Part shown: positions 1 to 9,064 of the stretch, piece after piece | Layout of the letters: the number at the start of each line of letters is the position of its first letter | Numbering within the stretch: the first letter of the stretch is position 1 | Assembly (NCBI GenBank): GCA_015661405.1 | Contig: JACWMK010000050.1 | Coordinates: forward strand, 1 to 15,739 | Source: Methanobacterium sp. | Lineage (GTDB): Archaea > Methanobacteriota > Methanobacteria > Methanobacteriales > Methanobacteriaceae | Direction of reading: 5' to 3' | Length of the DNA stretch: 15,739 nt | The notes under the pieces: generated by a model | Seen by the model: the letters and a program-made list of their open reading frames with translations, nothing else | What the model was told of the DNA's origin: nothing | Databases searched by the model: none | Translations under genes and position numbers: made by a program

Positions 1-415
1 CCTATACTATTAATACTATATAAATATTTGCCTATAACAATTTAAACAGATTAAAAACACGAATTCCAAATTTCTAAAAAATTTAAATGATCAAAGATCA
101 AATAGTAAATCGAAAATCTCTTTAAAAAATTTTTATATTTGGATTGTAATAAGCATGAAATTGAATGATTTCTTTATTAACAAATTTTATTTAAAAAAAA
201 ATTATATATATCAAATTATTAGAGCTTTTAATTGAAAAAAAATATAATGAATTTAATGTTCTTGTCCTGTTATGGTTATGGGAAAATGTAGATTGAAATC
301 GTGGTCAATCGATTCAGATGAAAATTGTATATTTTTACCTTTCGCAGTTACAATTTATATTTTGGAATTAATCAAAAATCATAAATATCTGTTCATCACA
401 TTTTGATAAAATTTT
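1..415. other. AT-rich intergenic stretch, no gene supported
   Basis: Nothing here supports a gene. The DNA is almost entirely A/T apart from a slightly more balanced island at about 258-353. That island is open for 33 codons on the minus strand, but a stop codon sits immediately upstream and there is no start codon or ribosome-binding site. Runs of A on the plus strand near 191-200 and 233-241 are T-tracts on the minus strand and could terminate the leftward transcript that ends with the HEAT-repeat gene; this is inference. Confidence 0.6.
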
Positions 416-1849
416 TTATTCCATTTTTTTTGTTTTAATTGCTTTTATAGCTTCTTTTACTCTTTTTCTTACATATGGATTCTCATCATTTAAAGCATTT
501 TCCAGTGAGATAAGTGCTTTTGGATCGCTGATTTCTCCTAATGCCTCTGCAGCATTTTCACGAACTACACTATTTTTATCATTTAAAGCTGTAGTAAGTG
601 GTGTAATTGCATTTTCACCAAATTTACTTAATGATAAAGCTATTTTCATTTTCATGGAATCGTTTTCTTTTTCAAGTTGTTTAATTAAAGGGATTATAGC
701 TCGTTCATCACATATTTCCGTTAAAGTATAAACAACCCTCCATCTAGTCTTAGGGTCTTCATCATCTAAAACTTTAATTAAAGGCATTACAGCTGGTCCA
801 TCAATTTTTTTAAGTTCTTCTTTAGCATTCCACCAAACACTGTAATTACCATCACTTAATTCTTTTATTAGTTGATTAACAATATTTTCATCTGGATTTT
901 CTTCAGGACTTTTAGCTTCTTCATCCATTATTTCTGGATTATCATCATCTAAGTATTCAATAAGTATTTCAACAACTTTATCTTTCCCAATTTTATGAAT
1001 AAATTCATCTAACTTGTCAGGTGTTTTTATCAACGTTTCTTCCTGATTATTGAATTCTATTCTATTATGTTTTCGAAGAATTTCATTAGCCCTTATTTTT
1101 ACATCATCATCTGAATCGTTTAATACGAGATTAAGACTATTAATTGAATTCTCATCACCACGTATCCCGATAATTTCCACTGCTTTCTCTCTCACATGAT
1201 AATCATCATCTTCTAAAGCATTAATAAAAGGTTCTATGGGGCATTCAACGATCTTTCCAAGAGAATTTAACGTATACTTCCGTACAATCCATTTTCTATG
1301 ATTAAGGAATTTAATTAGTGGTTTAATTGCATTTGAATCTCCAATTTCTCCTAATGATGCTATTGCATATAATTTAATCTCTAAATTATCATCTAATAAC
1401 ATATAAACTAATTCTTCAATAGATTCTGGATTGGATATTTTACCTAATGCTTCAATAGCTCTCAATCTAATTTCTAAGTTATCCTCATTTAATGCTAATT
1501 TGATATAATCTAACGATTTTTTACCTCCGATTTCACCTAATGCTAAAATAACAAGTTCTTTCAGCTCACCATCAACATCATCAAAATTGGAGATAAGAGG
1601 TGTAATTGCATTTTTATCACCTATTCGTCCTAAAGTGTTTATGACCATTTCTCTTACTGAATCATCATCCTCATTTAAGGCTGTTAACAATGTTTCTACA
1701 GTTTCATTATCATCAAATTCACTTAATGCTTCAGCAGCTTTATAATTTAAAAAACTGTCATTTTTATTAAAGGATTTAATTAATCCTTTCATTACTTTCC
1801 TGTTTTTGAATTGTTCAATATCATTTTCATTTAAACTATAAAATCGCAT
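416..1849 (-). CDS. HEAT-repeat (PBS-lyase HEAT-like) protein
   Basis: A 477-aa soluble protein made almost wholly of ~31-residue HEAT repeats. About eight repeats lie in residues 20-265 and about five in residues 325-472. Each has the signature pattern of a helix ending in A-I/L-x-x-L-G-x-I-G/S-D, followed by A-I-x-P-L-I-x-x-L. An acidic linker (about 265-325, rich in D, E, N and P) separates the two solenoids. No signal peptide, membrane segment or catalytic domain is visible, so the role is probably protein-protein scaffolding. Related phycobilin-lyase-like HEAT proteins are common in methanogens, mostly without assigned function. The start is well supported: GGTGGT lies about six bases upstream of the ATG. 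It follows the small gene at 1904-2140 by 54 nt and may be co-transcribed with it. The partner is unknown. Confidence 0.9.
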   Translation of the reverse strand: MRFYSLNENDIEQFKNRKVMKGLIKSFNKNDSFLNYKAAEALSEFDDNETVETLLTALNEDDDSVREMVINTLGRIGDKNAITPLISNFDDVDGELKELVILALGEIGGKKSLDYIKLALNEDNLEIRLRAIEALGKISNPESIEELVYMLLDDNLEIKLYAIASLGEIGDSNAIKPLIKFLNHRKWIVRKYTLNSLGKIVECPIEPFINALEDDDYHVREKAVEIIGIRGDENSINSLNLVLNDSDDDVKIRANEILRKHNRIEFNNQEETLIKTPDKLDEFIHKIGKDKVVEILIEYLDDDNPEIMDEEAKSPEENPDENIVNQLIKELSDGNYSVWWNAKEELKKIDGPAVMPLIKVLDDEDPKTRWRVVYTLTEICDERAIIPLIKQLEKENDSMKMKIALSLSKFGENAITPLTTALNDKNSVVRENAAEALGEISDPKALISLENALNDENPYVRKRVKEAIKAIKTKKME

Positions 1850-1903
1850 ATATAAACCACCTTTTTTATAATATTAACTCATGATTTGAGATTATTTATT
1901 TAA

Positions 1904-2140
1904 TTAGAGTACATTTATCAATTTATTCGATATGTTTATCTCATTTAAGGTCTCAATTGATTTAAATGAAATTATCATCTTAACAACTTTACTCACTAAA
2001 TTGATATTAGAATTATTCATTTCCTTACAACATTTAATAAACGATTTTTTAAATTTTTCAACCTTATCTAAACATTCTGAATTGTTGAATTCATCTTTAG
2101 AATGTTTTTTTGTTTTAATTGCAGATTTTTCATAATACAT
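1904..2140 (-). CDS. Small lysine-rich protein of unknown function
   Basis: A 78-aa protein I do not recognise. It is rich in K, N, S and I, has a central helical-looking stretch (CLDKVEKFKKSFIKCC) and three cysteines (one near residue 23 and an adjacent pair near residues 37-38). There is no signal peptide or clear membrane span. Expression is supported by an excellent archaeal Shine-Dalgarno, GGTGGTGAT, read on the minus strand at 2144-2152 just before the ATG, and by a TATA-like stretch further upstream. An open frame also exists on the opposite strand (1932-2135), but it lacks a comparable ribosome-binding site. The gene precedes the HEAT-repeat gene by 54 nt on the same strand, so the two may form a pair. 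HEAT repeats bind other proteins, which makes a physical partnership possible but unproven. Confidence 0.6.
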   Translation of the reverse strand: MYYEKSAIKTKKHSKDEFNNSECLDKVEKFKKSFIKCCKEMNNSNINLVSKVVKMIISFKSIETLNEINISNKLINVL

Positions 2141-2143
2141 CTA

Positions 2144-2201
2144 ATCACCACCATATTATAATATTTTTTTATAAAGCGCTTGCAAAAAATAAATTAAGCG
2201 C
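2144..2201 (-). promoter_or_regulatory. Promoter, Shine-Dalgarno and inverted repeat ahead of the 78-aa gene
   Basis: Reading leftward, GGTGGTGAT (2144-2152) is a near-perfect archaeal Shine-Dalgarno. A TATA-like CTTTATAAAAAAA lies at about 2164-2177. Immediately upstream is the inverted repeat GCGCTT/AAGCGC (2176-2181 and 2196-2201, 14-nt loop), one of the few GC-rich words in this spacer. It could be an operator overlapping the BRE position or a weak terminator hairpin for the glycosyltransferase operon that ends at 2225. The Shine-Dalgarno is certain as sequence; the other assignments are inference. Confidence 0.4.
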
Positions 2202-2224
2202 AGTAAACTTTATATTTTTTTTAT

Positions 2225-3352
2225 TTAGTAATCATAAACCTCTTTATAAACTTCTAAAGTTTCATAAGCAGATTTACTCCAATTGAATTGTTTTGATCGT
2301 TTTAAACCTTTTTTAATTAGATTCTTCCTCAAATCATCATCAGTTATAATATTGTTAATTGCATCAGCAATTTCCGTAATATCGTACGGATTAATTAATA
2401 GACCAGCATCACCCACTACTTCCGGTAATGAACTATTATTGGAAGCTATAACGGGAGTACCACAAGACATAGCCTCTAATGGTGGTAAACCGAAACCAGC
2501 ATAGAGACAAGGGTATATGAAAAGATCAGCTGAATTATAAAGACCAACTAAATCATTATCCGGAACTTTTCCAGTGAAAATCACTTGATCCTCTAAATTT
2601 AGACCCTTTAAAGTCTGGAATATTTCACTAACTTTATCCATTACCATTCCCACAATTACTAATTTATGATTCAAACCATTCCTTCGGGATAGATTATAAG
2701 CTTTTAAAAGGCGAGAAATGTTTTTTATTGGATGTAAACCACCCACTGATAGAATAAAACGTTCAGGTAATTTATATTTCTCTCTAACTTTACTGATTTC
2801 TATGTAATTTAATGGTTGGAATCTAGCATCATTTCCATTATAAATAACCTTTATTTTATCTTTAGGGACATTCAAATATGTTATCAAATCTTTTTGGGTA
2901 TGATAAGACACCGTAATTATTTTATCTGCATTATTAATAGTTTTTTTTAGTAATAAACGGTGGAAAATAACGTCCATCTTTTTAAAAAGACTTGGAAATA
3001 ATAATGGTGTTAAATCATGAACTGTGATAATTTTTCGAAATGATCCTCCGAATGTGAATGCACCTAATTCATAGGGATCATGAATTACGTCTAATGAATA
3101 TTTTTTTAAATGTAAAGGGAGAGTAAAGTACCTCCAAAGCATATTATTTCCCCAACCGGTTACAAACCGGTTTTTGGGGATTATAATATCCTTATTTTGA
3201 TTGTAAACATCTATATTTTTTTCTAAATAATGGATAGGATAATATTCATTCTCCTTATCTATCAGATTAAGATTTTTTAGAAGTTGGTGTGTGTAAACAC
3301 CTATTCCTCCACTGAAGTCATCTATAAAACTACTTACAATTCCTATATCCAT
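2225..3352 (-). CDS. GT4-family glycosyltransferase (mannosyltransferase-like)
   Basis: A 375-aa GT-B retaining glycosyltransferase of family GT4, expected at the cytoplasmic face of the membrane adding a sugar to a lipid-linked or surface glycan. The N-terminal Rossmann domain has the glycine loop GGIGVY (15-20) and TVHDLTPL (about 110-117). The C-terminal nucleotide-sugar domain has FILSVGGLHPIKN (about 199-211) and the E-x7-E region. The first Glu of that motif is Ala285 (LYAGFGLPPLEAM), while the second, Glu293, is kept, as is GTPVIAS. It is the last gene of the leftward glycan operon, 44 nt after the DUF2206-type gene. A weak AAAGG lies about eight bases before the ATG. Overall it resembles WbaZ/mannosyltransferase-type GT4 proteins, but donor and acceptor cannot be read from sequence. 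Confidence 0.9.
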   Translation of the reverse strand: MDIGIVSSFIDDFSGGIGVYTHQLLKNLNLIDKENEYYPIHYLEKNIDVYNQNKDIIIPKNRFVTGWGNNMLWRYFTLPLHLKKYSLDVIHDPYELGAFTFGGSFRKIITVHDLTPLLFPSLFKKMDVIFHRLLLKKTINNADKIITVSYHTQKDLITYLNVPKDKIKVIYNGNDARFQPLNYIEISKVREKYKLPERFILSVGGLHPIKNISRLLKAYNLSRRNGLNHKLVIVGMVMDKVSEIFQTLKGLNLEDQVIFTGKVPDNDLVGLYNSADLFIYPCLYAGFGLPPLEAMSCGTPVIASNNSSLPEVVGDAGLLINPYDITEIADAINNIITDDDLRKNLIKKGLKRSKQFNWSKSAYETLEVYKEVYDY

Positions 3353-3396
3353 AATAAAAACCTTTTCTTTAACTTATCATCATTTTTTATTCAAGT

Positions 3397-5757
3397 TCAT
3401 GTGTAAATGGCGGCTCCGCCATTATCATAAATTTTTGATCTATTTTGGAGAATTTGCTGGGTGGATACGTATAGTTCACTCGTTACAACGTTGGCTCCGA
3501 TCATCTGTTCAACTAAAATCTGATTTTTCTCTACATTCCAGGTTCCCATGAATACGTAAGATTTTTTATTATTAAGGCAATGAATGCAGATCAAATTATT
3601 GTAAGAATATGGAATCTGCACTACTGATGGTATCATACTGGCTAGGACACTAGCTCTATACTGATCAGCATAAACTGTATAATTATCATTATAATCATTA
3701 ACAAGCCAATTACCGGCTGTAACTTCTTCTTGATCAAATTTAGGGAAATCATAAGATGGATTAAGAGCAATAGAAGTGTCTTGACTTGGAATAATTACCT
3801 CAGAGATTAAACCAGAATCAAAAAATAGGAATATAACTAAAAAAATGGAAATAAGGTAGAAGTAATGATTTTTACCTAAATTAATTCTAATTAAATTTTT
3901 AAACTTATGAATGCTTTTTAAAAGCCCAACAATACAGAATGGAGCTATAATAATTAGAGCTATATGATATAATCTACTAGTATTCATTTGACTTGAGAAA
4001 AAGGGTAAAAATAATCCAACTAATAATATAATGAAAGTAGCTATGCTAAGAGCTTTATATTCATCCTTAAATTTCATTCCATCTTTCCCTAAAAGAAGAG
4101 TGAGAATTCCAATGGAGATGAAAAACTGGCTAATTAAGTACAGATATTTATGTATATTATTTAGAAGCGAGTTTTGTCCTTGAATTACTAAACTTAATCC
4201 TTGACTAGTGTTCGGATCCATGATACTGTAAAGGTTAACAATTATACTTTGACCAATACCCATAATACTTTGAAGGATTGAAGAGTTTGAAGTGTAAAAG
4301 TACCACACCAGAATAAAAAGGATAAATAAGGATATAAAGAAGGGATTAATGACAAATCTTTCATGCTTAATTGGATGATATTTTTTTATTTTTTCTACAA
4401 TTAAAGATTCTAAAGGTTCCTCTGGAATATTAACCCGATTAATTATAGAATTATATCCAGAAACATAATTTGTAATACTGATTATAGTATTTACTTTAAA
4501 TATTTTAGTTAAATAATTGATGGACGAATTAAAGAAATTTTTATCCATAAGATAAAGAATTACGCCACTTAGAAGCATGATAATCATCATTATGTAAGTT
4601 AAACCGTAATGAGATATAACGATGGATAAACCAAATATAACCAATAGAAAAGATTTTTTGGTTTTAGTTAAATTATCACTAATGAGTACCATTAATAATA
4701 ATACTAAAAATAATTCCGCAATTTGCTGCCTTGCTAGACTTAACATTTCAGTATAAAAAGTGAAAAGTATCATAAAAAAGAATGTTGCATAAAAAGCTAT
4801 CTTAGGACAGGTTTGTTTAGAATAAACATAATATAACCCTAGAGGCACCATTGAGAACATAATTGGATAAACAATTTTTAAAATCCATACTAAATTCAAT
4901 TTAATATAACTTGTGAGAATTGGTGCAAGGATTACTACACTTAACATGGAATTGTAATTGGATGATAGACTCACATTCCAAAAAGAGTTCAATGATACTT
5001 GATTAGCTAGGAAATACTCTGAATTTATATCCCAACCCCATATATAATTAGAAATTAAAGACATGTGTAATAGAATGGCAATTGAAATACTAAATATTAC
5101 TAATGGATATAATCTTGTGGAAAAAAACCTTCCTGTACCGATCGTAAAAGCAACTATGCCGATTAATAGAATCATAAACATAGTTAGAATATTTGACTGG
5201 TAAACATTCATCATATAAGCCCCTAAAATACTTAATAGCGGTATTAGAATTAAAATTAGCTCAGGAGCTGATGATTGTAAATTATTTAAATTTAATTGGT
5301 TTAAAGAATGCTTGTTTTTTGCTATGGATTTATTATTCAGAATCTGCTGTTGGTTTTTGAATTTATCTACCATGTAACATATTATACTGGAACATATGAT
5401 GAAAAATGTAATTGTTATAATTATTGATTCAGAAGATAATGGTTTGTAAAATCCCATTAATGGATAGAAAGTGTTCATCAAAAATCCTATTAACATAAGA
5501 AGGAATACACTCAATCCAACAGTATATAATAAAATTTCTCCATTACTTTTAATATCTAAGTTTAAAAGACGGAGTAATAGAGTGCCAGGGATGAATAAAA
5601 CTATAAAAAATCCTATTACTTCTGGGAGAATGGGAATGCGTAAACCCATATTATCTAAGATAATTAGTGAAAAGTAAATTATTTGAATAGTTATAATAAG
5701 TAAAATTAAATTTTTAATATTCCAATCCTTCATAAATAATGGGTTATTGATGTGCAT
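3397..5757 (-). CDS. Multi-pass membrane protein, DUF2206-like
   Basis: A 786-aa integral membrane protein with well over a dozen hydrophobic segments from residue ~14 to ~675, and a soluble C-terminal tail of ~110 residues. The tail holds WLVNDYNDNYTVYADQYRA and ends in KIYDNGGAAIYT. The opening MKDWNIKN, then IGFFIVLFIPGTLLLRLL, matches what I recall of the DUF2206 family of archaeal membrane proteins, which sit in surface-glycan clusters and resemble GT-C enzymes in layout. A role in glycan transfer, polymerisation or export is therefore inferred from context. The ATG abuts the upstream TAA with no gap. A GGAG sits 12 nt before it, rather far away, so the second methionine (residue 9, MKDW) is an alternative start. 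No regulatory site of its own is visible. Confidence 0.8.
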   Translation of the reverse strand: MHINNPLFMKDWNIKNLILLIITIQIIYFSLIILDNMGLRIPILPEVIGFFIVLFIPGTLLLRLLNLDIKSNGEILLYTVGLSVFLLMLIGFLMNTFYPLMGFYKPLSSESIIITITFFIICSSIICYMVDKFKNQQQILNNKSIAKNKHSLNQLNLNNLQSSAPELILILIPLLSILGAYMMNVYQSNILTMFMILLIGIVAFTIGTGRFFSTRLYPLVIFSISIAILLHMSLISNYIWGWDINSEYFLANQVSLNSFWNVSLSSNYNSMLSVVILAPILTSYIKLNLVWILKIVYPIMFSMVPLGLYYVYSKQTCPKIAFYATFFFMILFTFYTEMLSLARQQIAELFLVLLLMVLISDNLTKTKKSFLLVIFGLSIVISHYGLTYIMMIIMLLSGVILYLMDKNFFNSSINYLTKIFKVNTIISITNYVSGYNSIINRVNIPEEPLESLIVEKIKKYHPIKHERFVINPFFISLFILFILVWYFYTSNSSILQSIMGIGQSIIVNLYSIMDPNTSQGLSLVIQGQNSLLNNIHKYLYLISQFFISIGILTLLLGKDGMKFKDEYKALSIATFIILLVGLFLPFFSSQMNTSRLYHIALIIIAPFCIVGLLKSIHKFKNLIRINLGKNHYFYLISIFLVIFLFFDSGLISEVIIPSQDTSIALNPSYDFPKFDQEEVTAGNWLVNDYNDNYTVYADQYRASVLASMIPSVVQIPYSYNNLICIHCLNNKKSYVFMGTWNVEKNQILVEQMIGANVVTSELYVSTQQILQNRSKIYDNGGAAIYT

Positions 5758-6879
5758 TTAAGTTTTCAACTCCGCAAATTGATCATAAATACCCATCAAT
5801 CGTTTTTCCATTATAGTCCAATTATATTTCTTTTTATAAGCATTCCTACCATTATTACCTAACTTCTTTTGTAATGCCTGATTATTCTTTATACTTAAAA
5901 TAGCTTGTTTTAAAGCGTTATTATTTTCAAAAGGCACTATTAAACCACAATTCTCCTCCTTTACAATATTTGCCATGGGAGTATCATCATTAACTATTAT
6001 CGGTATTCCTGAAGCCATAGATTCAAAAAGCTTGTTTGGGCTTGCATATTTGTTATTAGGAATACTTGGATCATATAATGCTATAGTTAAATCAGCTTTA
6101 AGCATATTTTTAGTTATTTCATTGTATGGAACTCCATTTAAATCCATATCCACATTTTTCATATTATAAATCATAGATAATAATTTATTTTTATACTTAT
6201 CTTCACTACAAAATCCTTTAATGATTAACTGAACATCATTCATATCTTTTATTGCGGAAATAATCAGATCTGTACCTCTTTCTTCATTAATTTTACCGCC
6301 TAAAAATATTTTAAATTCTCTTATATCATCAGTAATTTTATTTTTGATCTTGAATAAACTCTCTTCTGGAGTGTTATTTACAGTTATAATATCATTTTCA
6401 AGATTATTATTGATTTGAGTAACTCTAGAATCATCAGCGATTATAATAACATCAGCAAATTTCATTATAAAATTATCTAAGTTCGAAATGAATGGTCTTA
6501 AAAATCCATCCATCATATCACCATAAAAATCAAAAATATCATACACTACAAGTTTTCCTTTTAATTTAGCTACTATAATTGAAAAGAAAAATGTATCAAA
6601 ATTTACAGAATGTAAAACATCCCAATTCATCTTAAATAACCAGAATAAGAGAAATCCCCACCAAAAAGGAAAATAAAACAAAGTTTTAATATTACCAACT
6701 GGAACATTCAATTTAAAACGTTTAACTTCAACATCATTATTAATGGGGAATGGCCAACTCCTCTCCCATATAATAAGACTTACATTATATCCATTTTTTT
6801 TAAAGCACTCCAATTCTTTTTTCAATCGAGTGTCGGGGTAAGATATTACCATTAAGATTCTATTTTTCCTTCTTTCCAT
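5758..6879 (-). CDS. GT4-like glycosyltransferase
   Basis: A 373-aa GT-B glycosyltransferase of the GT4 type. The N-terminal domain carries YPDTRLKKELECFKKNGYNV (about 14-33) and FDFYGDMM (about 116-123). The C-terminal domain has FLGGKINEERGTDLII (about 192-207) and YASPNKLFESMASGIPII (about 278-295). Glu286 matches the second Glu of the E-x7-E motif, while the first position is not Glu, as in many members of this subgroup. The aromatic stretch FYFPFWWGFLLFWLF (about 68-82) could anchor it at the membrane. AAGGAG lies directly before the upstream gene's TAA, eight to ten nt before this ATG, so translation is probably coupled. It is the third gene of the leftward glycan operon. Sugar specificity is unknown. 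Confidence 0.88.
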   Translation of the reverse strand: MERRKNRILMVISYPDTRLKKELECFKKNGYNVSLIIWERSWPFPINNDVEVKRFKLNVPVGNIKTLFYFPFWWGFLLFWLFKMNWDVLHSVNFDTFFFSIIVAKLKGKLVVYDIFDFYGDMMDGFLRPFISNLDNFIMKFADVIIIADDSRVTQINNNLENDIITVNNTPEESLFKIKNKITDDIREFKIFLGGKINEERGTDLIISAIKDMNDVQLIIKGFCSEDKYKNKLLSMIYNMKNVDMDLNGVPYNEITKNMLKADLTIALYDPSIPNNKYASPNKLFESMASGIPIIVNDDTPMANIVKEENCGLIVPFENNNALKQAILSIKNNQALQKKLGNNGRNAYKKKYNWTIMEKRLMGIYDQFAELKT

Positions 6880-6885
6880 TTGATA

Positions 6886-8148
6886 TTACTCCTTACCCCA
6901 ATTATCCCGTTTATAAGTGGAATTTTTATTAATAGTGTAATTCGTAGAGAACTCCTGAAAAACATGTTTTCTTTTCTTATAATTTTTAACGAATTCTTCA
7001 TCTCCTTCATTTTGAAGTTGATTTAGAAGAGAAACATAACTTTTAGTAATCTTTTCCCAGGAATAATCATTTACAACCCGACAATGAACTTCTTCTTTAA
7101 GATTATGATAATTTTCAGGATACCTGTAGACTAAATTAAGATTTCTTGTAAGTTCGTTGATATTTTTAAAATACACAGCTGATTTTCCACAGACTTCACG
7201 GTTGAACTTGTTATCATGGGCTATTATTATGTTACGGGAAATATTAGCCTCTAAAAGGGAAGGGTTAGTTCCACCAACTGAATGACCGTGAATATAAGCA
7301 GTACAATTCTGTCTAAGCATATTCAATAATTCCTGATCATAAATGGACCCTAAGAAAAATACATAGGAATCATGATAATTCCTAACAATAGAGTTAATCT
7401 CCTCTTTATATTGTTCACAGGTGAAATCACCCACAATCAAAAGAGGAATACCTAGTTTAGCTTGGATAAATGCCTCAACTATGGTATTAATATTATTTTC
7501 AGGCTCTAAGCGAGCCACAACTAAATAATAATTTCCAGGAGTTATTTCAGTAGAAGTAAGTTTTTTAAGATGCTGGGTAAAAACGTTATTCCATAGTATC
7601 CTGTCAGGATTGTTTATCCCATAGGAAATATAGACGGTTTTATCCCTGTATTTATCATGCACATAGTTTTTCATCTCTTCAGAGTCGATGATAACTATAT
7701 CAGCGAATTTAATTGCTAAATCATGGTTTATTTTAAGAAGCCATTTTTCAATTCGATTGAATTTACTCCTTTTCCACATTACCCCGTCAACGTTTACAAG
7801 AAGTTTCGATTTTCTGTTAAGAATTTTGGGAATGAAAAGGAACATACCCACTTCAATACCTAAGAAGTAAATTAGGTTATGTTTCCTGCTTAATTTTATC
7901 AGGAAGTAAATATCGGATAGATTTTCATAAAATTTTCTTAAAAAATAATTTTTCGGCGGTTTAATAGGGAAATATTCCAATTTTGCACATTTATAAAAAT
8001 TTTCCCGTGAGTCTGATGATTCGTATTCACAACTTACAGTAACTTCATATCCTTTTTGAACTAAATTTTCCGTTAATCCTTGAGCAAAGGTTTCAAAACC
8101 ACCATACTTGGCTGGTATTCCCCTGCAGCCTAAAATAGCTATTTTCAA
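6886..8148 (-). CDS. DUF1972/GT4 glycosyltransferase, rhamnosyltransferase-like
   Basis: A 420-aa GT4 glycosyltransferase with an N-terminal DUF1972 domain: MKIAILGCRGIPAKYGGFET at the start and VDGVMWKRSKFNRIEKWLLK at about 120-139. The C-terminal domain has ARLEPENNI (about 212-220) and HGHSVGGTNPSLLEA (287-301). This architecture is shared with Cps2T-type beta-1,4-rhamnosyltransferases, which act early in capsule or O-antigen assembly. Here the substrate is only a guess. Residues ~380-420 form a charged tail beyond the catalytic fold. The start codon is TTG at 8146-8148, strongly backed by AAAGGAGAT eight nt upstream, which overlaps the end of the preceding GT2 gene. The 4-nt spacing shows it belongs to that operon. 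Confidence 0.9.
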   Translation of the reverse strand: MKIAILGCRGIPAKYGGFETFAQGLTENLVQKGYEVTVSCEYESSDSRENFYKCAKLEYFPIKPPKNYFLRKFYENLSDIYFLIKLSRKHNLIYFLGIEVGMFLFIPKILNRKSKLLVNVDGVMWKRSKFNRIEKWLLKINHDLAIKFADIVIIDSEEMKNYVHDKYRDKTVYISYGINNPDRILWNNVFTQHLKKLTSTEITPGNYYLVVARLEPENNINTIVEAFIQAKLGIPLLIVGDFTCEQYKEEINSIVRNYHDSYVFFLGSIYDQELLNMLRQNCTAYIHGHSVGGTNPSLLEANISRNIIIAHDNKFNREVCGKSAVYFKNINELTRNLNLVYRYPENYHNLKEEVHCRVVNDYSWEKITKSYVSLLNQLQNEGDEEFVKNYKKRKHVFQEFSTNYTINKNSTYKRDNWGKE

Positions 8149-8152
8149 TTTA

Positions 8153-9064
8153 CTATATCTCCTTTTTTTTTAAACCGGTTAGCCAGTAGATTAACATTTT
8201 CTTTAATATTTTAGAGCCATCATTCACGGAATTCAATTTTGGAGAATCTGAACGCTTTTTATATAAAATAGGGATTTCTTTAACTCTGAACTTATTTTTG
8301 GAAATCTTGGAAAACATCTCCACCTCCAAATCAAAGCCGTCTGAATTTATCCCTTCATTTAAAAATTGTTCAATTACATTCTTTTTGAATGCCCAATAAC
8401 CCGTGCATACATCAGATACATTCGAGAAAAGTAAACTAGCAAAAAAGCTTAATAAATAATTACCAAATAAGTTAAAAAGACTGATTGAACCTTTTTCTCG
8501 TTTCCCTAAGATCCTTGAACCTAAAACTACATCCGCTTTATCTTCCATTAATGGCTTTAAAAGTTTCTTAGCATCCTGAGGATCATATGTATTATCTGCA
8601 TCTAACATTACAACGAAATTGGATTTGATATGTTCAAAACCTTTTTTTATTGCATGGGCTTTTCCTTGTTTATATTCTTGAAGGACAATGGCACCTCTTT
8701 TTTTCGCAATCTCGGCAGTTTTATCATCTGAGTTATTATCTACTACTATAACTTTGGATTCTGGGTATTCACTTACCTGCTCAAGCATTGCTCCTATTGA
8801 TCTTTCTTCATTATAAGCTGGCAATAGAAAAGTGACATGTTTCATGGAGTAATTATAATCTTCTTTAAAAACTCGATTTACATTCAAACTATTCCTGTTT
8901 GTTTGCCTATATCTTTCCAGATCTTTTAAATGATTTAAATCTTGAAATGAAGTGATTTCATCAGTTTTTCCTATATCCACATTATCCCCGCAGAAAAGTA
9001 TATTCAAATAGGGATAAGTTTCAATACTAAACTCATAACACTGCTTTAATGTGAATATTATCAC
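8153..9064 (-). CDS. GT2 glycosyltransferase, polyprenyl/dolichyl-phosphate sugar synthase-like
   Basis: The catalytic domain is a clear GT2 GT-A enzyme of the DPM1/polyprenyl-phosphate glycosyltransferase type: LLPAYNEE (80-87), VVDNNSDD (107-114), QGKAHAIKKGFE (133-144), a metal-binding DAD (155-157), then DVVLGSR, SDVCTGYWAF and GFDLEVEMFSK. Such enzymes charge a lipid phosphate carrier with a sugar. It is the first gene of the leftward glycan operon. The start is uncertain. The frame opens at GTG 9064, but family members normally begin at the methionine found here as residue 74 (ATG at 8845, MKHVTF), which has no Shine-Dalgarno. A third option is GTG at 8980, preceded by GCGGGGATAAT. The 73-residue extension has no stop codon in very AT-rich DNA, so it may be translated; I do not recognise it. 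Confidence 0.85.
   Translation of the reverse strand: MIIFTLKQCYEFSIETYPYLNILFCGDNVDIGKTDEITSFQDLNHLKDLERYRQTNRNSLNVNRVFKEDYNYSMKHVTFLLPAYNEERSIGAMLEQVSEYPESKVIVVDNNSDDKTAEIAKKRGAIVLQEYKQGKAHAIKKGFEHIKSNFVVMLDADNTYDPQDAKKLLKPLMEDKADVVLGSRILGKREKGSISLFNLFGNYLLSFFASLLFSNVSDVCTGYWAFKKNVIEQFLNEGINSDGFDLEVEMFSKISKNKFRVKEIPILYKKRSDSPKLNSVNDGSKILKKMLIYWLTGLKKKEI

Noticed and set aside
258..353. Slightly GC-richer island with a 33-codon minus-strand open stretch (VTAKGKNIQFSSESIDHDF)
   Set aside because: A stop codon immediately precedes it, and there is no start codon or ribosome-binding site. At most a gene scrap; no family match I can defend.
1932..2135. Plus-strand open frame of 67 codons opposite the 78-aa gene
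   Set aside because: No Shine-Dalgarno or promoter, and a hydrophobic composition that simply mirrors the lysine-rich frame on the other strand, which has GGTGGTGAT before its start.
3407..3422. Perfect GC-rich palindrome ATGGCGG-CT-CCGCCAT
   Set aside because: It encodes part of the conserved NGGAAIY end of the membrane protein, so coding explains it. It could form a hairpin in the operon mRNA, but nothing else supports a regulatory role.
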